Source of the DNA: Lepidurus packardi
Taxonomy: Eukaryota > Arthropoda > Branchiopoda > Notostraca > Triopsidae
Direction: 5' to 3'
DNA: 64,000 bases
Assembly (NCBI GenBank): GCA_023053545.1
Contig: JAKZAN010000001.1
Coordinates: 4,298,565 to 4,362,564 of the forward strand
Part shown: positions 60,146-64,000 of the stretch, piece after piece
Layout of the letters: each line of letters starts with the position of its first letter
How positions within the stretch are numbered: position 1 is the stretch's first letter
Program-made: the position numbers and the translations under genes
The notes under the pieces: generated by a model
Told to the model about the DNA's origin: nothing
The model's input: the letters and a program-made list of their open reading frames with translations, nothing else
Databases searched by the model: none

Positions 60146-60617
60146 GTGAGGCCACCCTTAGAAGACGATGAGGATGAATTGCAGCCTGATCAACAGATCA
60201 GAATCTGTACACCGGCTCCGACAAGGTGGACGAGTCAAGCCGACTGTCTTCGAGGCTTCAAGTCCAAATGTTTGGTTATTGTTAGCAGCTTGGAAAAAAT
60301 CGCCGAGTCGGACAACGGAGATGCGGAACGATATTTGTTCTCAATTAAGAGATTTGAGTTCCTAGTCAGTCTTGTTTGTGCAGAGGAAGTCCTTTGCGCA
60401 ACAAATTTGCTGCACGTCAACCTCCAGAGGGAAAATATTGACTTGATCGAGGCAAGCGAGGAAGCTGATATAGTTATTGGTGTGTTAACGGGTATGCGTG
60501 ATAACGTAGAGGAGAAATTTCGCGAACTTTATTCCGAAGCTCGACGAATTGCCGATTCGGCATTTATTGAAGAATCTATGCCCCGTATTTGCGGAAGTCA
60601 AACCAAACGGAGTAGAC
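60146..60617 (+). pseudogene. hAT transposase fragment (hAT3)
   Basis: An internal part of a hAT/ZMYM-type transposase: APTRWTSQADCLRGFK, then LLHVNLQRENIDLIEASEEA, FRELYSEARRIAD and PRICGSQTKRSRH. These fit the region between the catalytic core and the dimerisation domain. No terminal repeats or N-terminus are present. Its end overlaps the start of gypsy F RT within about 15 bp, marking an old junction. Confidence 0.6.
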
Positions 60618-61773
60618 ATGCGAGCTCCAAATAAAGCAATACAACATACGCGACATGTTATTCCGACTGTAGAAGATTTAATTGTAGATTTAAATGGAGC
60701 AAAAGTTTTTAGTAAACTTGACATGAATCAGGGATACCATCAACTCGAACTACATCCCGATTCTCGACATATTACGACGTTCACAACTCATAAAGGACTC
60801 TTTAGGTATAAAAGACTTAACTTTGGCGTCAACAGCGCAGCAGAGATTTTTGACAATATTATTAGACAAGTAATTAACGGAATTCCTGGGTCGGTAAACA
60901 AAAGTGACGACATCTTAGTTACTGGACGGAACCAACAAGAACACGACTGTAATCTACGTGAAGTAATACGAAGATTATCAAACAAAGGTCTAACCCTAAA
61001 CTATGAGAAATGTGAATTTGGGGAAGAAAGAGCTCATCTTCTACGGACTTCATTTTAGCTCTAACGGCATTGCACCAGACATATCGAAAGTAAAAGCCAT
61101 CAACGAAGCAGACAAACCAAACACGGCCGACGAAATCTCTAGTTTCCTAGGCATGATCAACTTTTGTAACAGATTCATTCCAAACGCTGCCGTTATTAGC
61201 GAACCACTCCGGAAACTAACTCAAAATAAAACATATTGGCTATGGACTACGGAACATGATAAAGCTTTCAAAAATCTTACAAAAAATTTAAGCGCCCTAA
61301 CAACATTATCTTATTTCGACACATCTAAGAAAACAACGTTAATCGTCGATGCCAGCCCAAAAGGATTAGGAGCCATCTTAATACAAATTTCAGAAAACGG
61401 GACAATTTCACCCATTTCCTTTGCCAACAGACTTCTCACCGACGTGGAGACACGATATTCACAACTGGAAAGAGAAGCACTCGCCACTACGTGGGCCATT
61501 TTACATTTTCATCTGCATCTTGTTGGAAAATCTTTTTCTGTAATTACTGATCACAAGCCGCTCAAGACCATCTTAAACAAACCACTTGTGCAACCACCCA
61601 CAAGGATCGAACGATGGCTTCTCAAATTATAACTCTACGATTTTGAAGTCACTTACCAGCCAGGTAAGAACAACCCTGCAGACTTTATGTCAAGACACCC
61701 CATTATGGACAACGCTATAACATCAAGAGAACAAAAATTTGCTGAAAATTACGTCAACACCATTCGCGACACA
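60605..61773 (+). pseudogene. Gypsy F RT and RNase H fragment
   Basis: Starts at VDMRAPNKAI without its N-terminal part. RT: VEDLIVDLNGAKVFSKLDMNQGYHQLELH, LFRYKRLNFGVNSAAEIF, active site KSDDILV. A frame change in the G run at 61018-61021 leads into FYGLHFSSNGIAPD and FLGMINFCNRFIP. RNase H: IVDASPKGLGAIL, REALATTWAI, DHKPL. A TAA at 61630-61632 interrupts LLKL-LYDFEVTYQPG, and homology continues to 61773, where hAT2 begins. Resembles K02A2.6-type gypsy elements. No LTRs or integrase here. Confidence 0.82.
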
Positions 61774-62290
61774 CAGGGCCGGATCATAATGGAGGCTAAG
61801 TAGGCTGCAGCCTAGGGGCCCGTGGTGTGGGGGGGCCCGTCAAAAAAGTACTCTTTCTCAGCAACACACATTCATTAACACTACAACACATCAATTCTCT
61901 CTCCAGCCTATCACGTCTGGCGCGCTTCTCAGGCCTTCACATACAGACACACCCACAAACAGACATTGTCAAACTTAGCGTCACACCCACAGGAGCCAGG
62001 AGGGCATGGATATGCTTGCAATTTGACATAGGCAATGGACCAATGAAAATTCACTGTCAGTGTGGGCTATTCACTGTGTATTGTGTACGCTAGATACAGC
62101 GTAAACTTGAATAGAACACCACAGCCCAGAGGCACTGCTCACGAGTCACCACTGCATTCGGCTTTTCTGCATACTGTTGTATACCTGCAGGTATGTATTG
62201 TATATTTGTATGCCATCTGTACTTGACATGCTTCGAAAGCAATTGTCTTGCATGAAACATATTTCGTGTACACCTGCAGGCTGCAGAATC

Positions 62291-62920
62291 ATGTCTGGTT
62301 CATATCATCACAAATCGGGTGCAGAGAAAAGGCGCGTACAACAAGAGGAAAAGGAGCGTCTCGACAAGGTGTTGGCCAAAATCCCAAAGATAACAACCTT
62401 CCTGCCACGAAATGAACCTGCTAAAAGTGTTAATGTTACTGAACCTTCTGAACCAGCAGATGAAGAAGCAGTTGAAGGAAGCGAAGACAATATCAAAGCA
62501 GAAACTCCAGTCTCAAGTGCTATACCAGAAACTGGTGAGTGTTGTGATTCTCATTCACGTCAATCACATAGTGAAATGGGAGGCATAAAGATGACTGTAA
62601 CCGATTTGGCACAATGGCCTGAGACTGTTTCCACGGAAATGCGATTGTATTGGGTGGAACGAGGTGGCGAAGAATGTCAGCATTCCGATGATGGATTTGA
62701 AGTCTCTAAAAGCGTGGATGGGGATCGGCAGGCTCGATATTGTTCCAAAAGTTTGTTCACGTTTACGCATCCGCTCACTCATATGCAGATAAATAGATCT
62801 TGGCTTTGCTATTCCCCCACGACTGGAAAGGTATTCTGTTTCCCATGCAAATTATTCTCGGAAAAAATTCCTTCGCGAAGGGTGGATATAATGATTGGAA
62901 AAATGCCTCTGCACTCTTGA
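62291..62920 (+). CDS. hAT2 transposase, N-terminal part with TTF-type zinc finger
   Basis: Starts at ATG 62291 (MSGSYHHKSGAEKRRVQQEE), the usual beginning of this class; the frame is open from 62177. A Glu/Pro/Ser-rich linker precedes a TTF-type zinc finger: QARYCSKSLF, RSWLCYSPTTGKVFCFPCKLF. It binds the transposon ends in related proteins. The frame breaks after LFSEK at the A6 run near 62866-62871; homology continues in another frame. Confidence 0.87.
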   Translation: MSGSYHHKSGAEKRRVQQEEKERLDKVLAKIPKITTFLPRNEPAKSVNVTEPSEPADEEAVEGSEDNIKAETPVSSAIPETGECCDSHSRQSHSEMGGIKMTVTDLAQWPETVSTEMRLYWVERGGEECQHSDDGFEVSKSVDGDRQARYCSKSLFTFTHPLTHMQINRSWLCYSPTTGKVFCFPCKLFSEKIPSRRVDIMIGKMPLHS

Positions 62921-64000
62921 CAAGCCACGAAAGAAGTACTACGCATATTGGAGCAATTGGAAAGATTAATTACCTCAGAAAAACGGAGGCTCGTGTCTAT
63001 ACAGGCTTGGAGCAACAATATGAAACAGAGTGTGCATACTGGCGAGCAATCCTTGAACGCATCGTAGAGGTGATAACATTTCTTTGTGAAAGGGGCTTGG
63101 CCTTTAGAGGTGAAGATGAGCTTCTAGGTTCTAAAACAAACGGAAACTTCATTGGGATACTGGAGTTGATTTCCAAATTCGATCCATTTCTAGCTGGTCA
63201 TATTGAGAAGAGTAAAACGTTGCAAGGCAAAGGTGAAGGTCGAGGATACGTGTCATATTTGTCCTCCACTGTTTGTAATGAATTCATTGACATAATGGGA
63301 AAGCAAGTGTTGGACAAAATTGTAGCTGAAATTAAAAGTGCAAAGTATTACTCCATTTCTCTCGATTCAACTCCTGATGCAAGCAACGTCGATCGCTGCA
63401 CAGTTACTTTTCGTTATATTCCTCCGAATGCAACCATTCCTGTTGAACGCTTTGTGAAATTCATAGGCATGGAAAATCATACTGCCAAAGAATTAACTAA
63501 CAACCTGCTTAATTTTTTGTGTGAGATGGACATTGAGATTGCCAACTGTCGAGGACAATGCTATGACAATGCCTCTAATATGGCAGGTAAATATCACGGC
63601 GTACAAGCATTGATACGTGAAAAGAATCCACAGGCTCATCACATACCATGTTTTGGCCATTCCCTGAATCTCGTTGGAACCGAAGCAGTCAGAAATATTC
63701 CCGCAGCGACAGCATTTTTCGATTTTCTGCAGAACCTCTATAACTTCTTCAGCGCATCCACTAGAAGGTGGTCTGTCATGAGAGAATTTCTTGAGAACAA
63801 TCCAGTCGTCAAAAGTCTCAGCAAAACACGTTGGTCTGCTCAGGCAGAAGCAACAAAAGCAATCACGCGTAGCTACAGTGAAGTAAGACAAACGTTGGAC
63901 GCCATTCAGAAGTCTGATCAAGAAAAACCCGAAACGAAGCGTGAAGCCGCCGGACTGTTGACGAAAATGAAGCAGCTTGAATATGGGATTTTGACAGACC
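62868..64000 (+). CDS. hAT2 transposase, catalytic part (continues past the window)
   Basis: An open frame of about 377 codons with no stop, running off the end. It starts FAKGGYNDWKNAS and TSHERSTTHIGA, then YWRAILERIVEVITFLCERGLAFRG, KYYSISLDSTPD with catalytic Asp, CRGQCYDNASNMAGKYHG, IPCFGHSLNLVG (CxxH) and TRRWSVM with the Trp after RR, and KTRWSAQAEA. These are the hallmarks of ZMYM-like hAT proteins. Only the frame shift at the A run separates it from the zinc-finger part. The C-terminal dimerisation domain lies beyond 64000. Confidence 0.87.

Larger units (their letters stand above)
61774..64000 (+). mobile_element. hAT2: TTF/ZMYM-type hAT transposon, 5' part
   Basis: The left end starts CAGGGCCGGATCATAATGG with a subterminal palindrome TAGGCTGCAGCCTA (61801-61814) followed by GGGGCCCG. 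It is inserted into gypsy F. The presumed 8-bp duplication is GCGACACA (61766-61773); the other end is beyond the window. Confidence 0.8.

Overview
The window is a stretch of metazoan nuclear DNA, most likely invertebrate and possibly arthropod. Reasons: two spliced gene models with very short GT-AG introns (53-66 nt), a CCTAA (TTAGG-type) patch, long TA microsatellites, a 20-bp satellite, and dense Ty3/gypsy, Jockey-like LINE and hAT transposons. No prokaryotic gene organisation is present. The species cannot be named from the sequence.

Layout. 1-2360: 3' part of a gypsy pol (gypsy A). About 2497-7377: near-full-length LINE (LINE1) between two TA tracts. 7797-8493: a small three-exon gene of unknown function. 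9328-19698: a gypsy element (C, minus strand) arranged LTR-body-LTR-body-LTR, flanked by TTAG duplications. 20362-21974: a six-exon phosphatidylserine decarboxylase gene, the only clear host housekeeping gene; it carries an in-frame TGA at a conserved tryptophan. 22588-23110: 5' end of a small gypsy (D).

23622-59906 is one nested block. LINE2 (target duplication CATTGTACTAC) is split by an LTR element with an env gene (27389-58847). That element is split by a ZBED5/Buster-like hAT (hAT1, 35728-55876, 8-bp duplication CTCTAGGG). The hAT transposase is in turn interrupted by gap, 17.3-kb contig, gap (36771-54248). The contig holds LINE fragments, an intact gypsy (B) with a convincing -1 frameshift signal, a decayed gypsy (E), and a 20-bp satellite carrying a third LINE (LINE3). 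The two hAT halves share 11 bp in phase at the outer gap edges, so this contig is probably misplaced. From 59920 on there are a hAT remnant, a gypsy RT remnant and the 5' part of a TTF/ZMYM-like hAT (hAT2) that runs off the window.

The LINE copies share a 3' two-tier hairpin with compensatory changes, two of them share a 5' hairpin, and ORF1 has an N-terminal zinc-binding-like motif. These are the most useful non-annotated signals, together with the gypsy B frameshift module and the decarboxylase stop codon.
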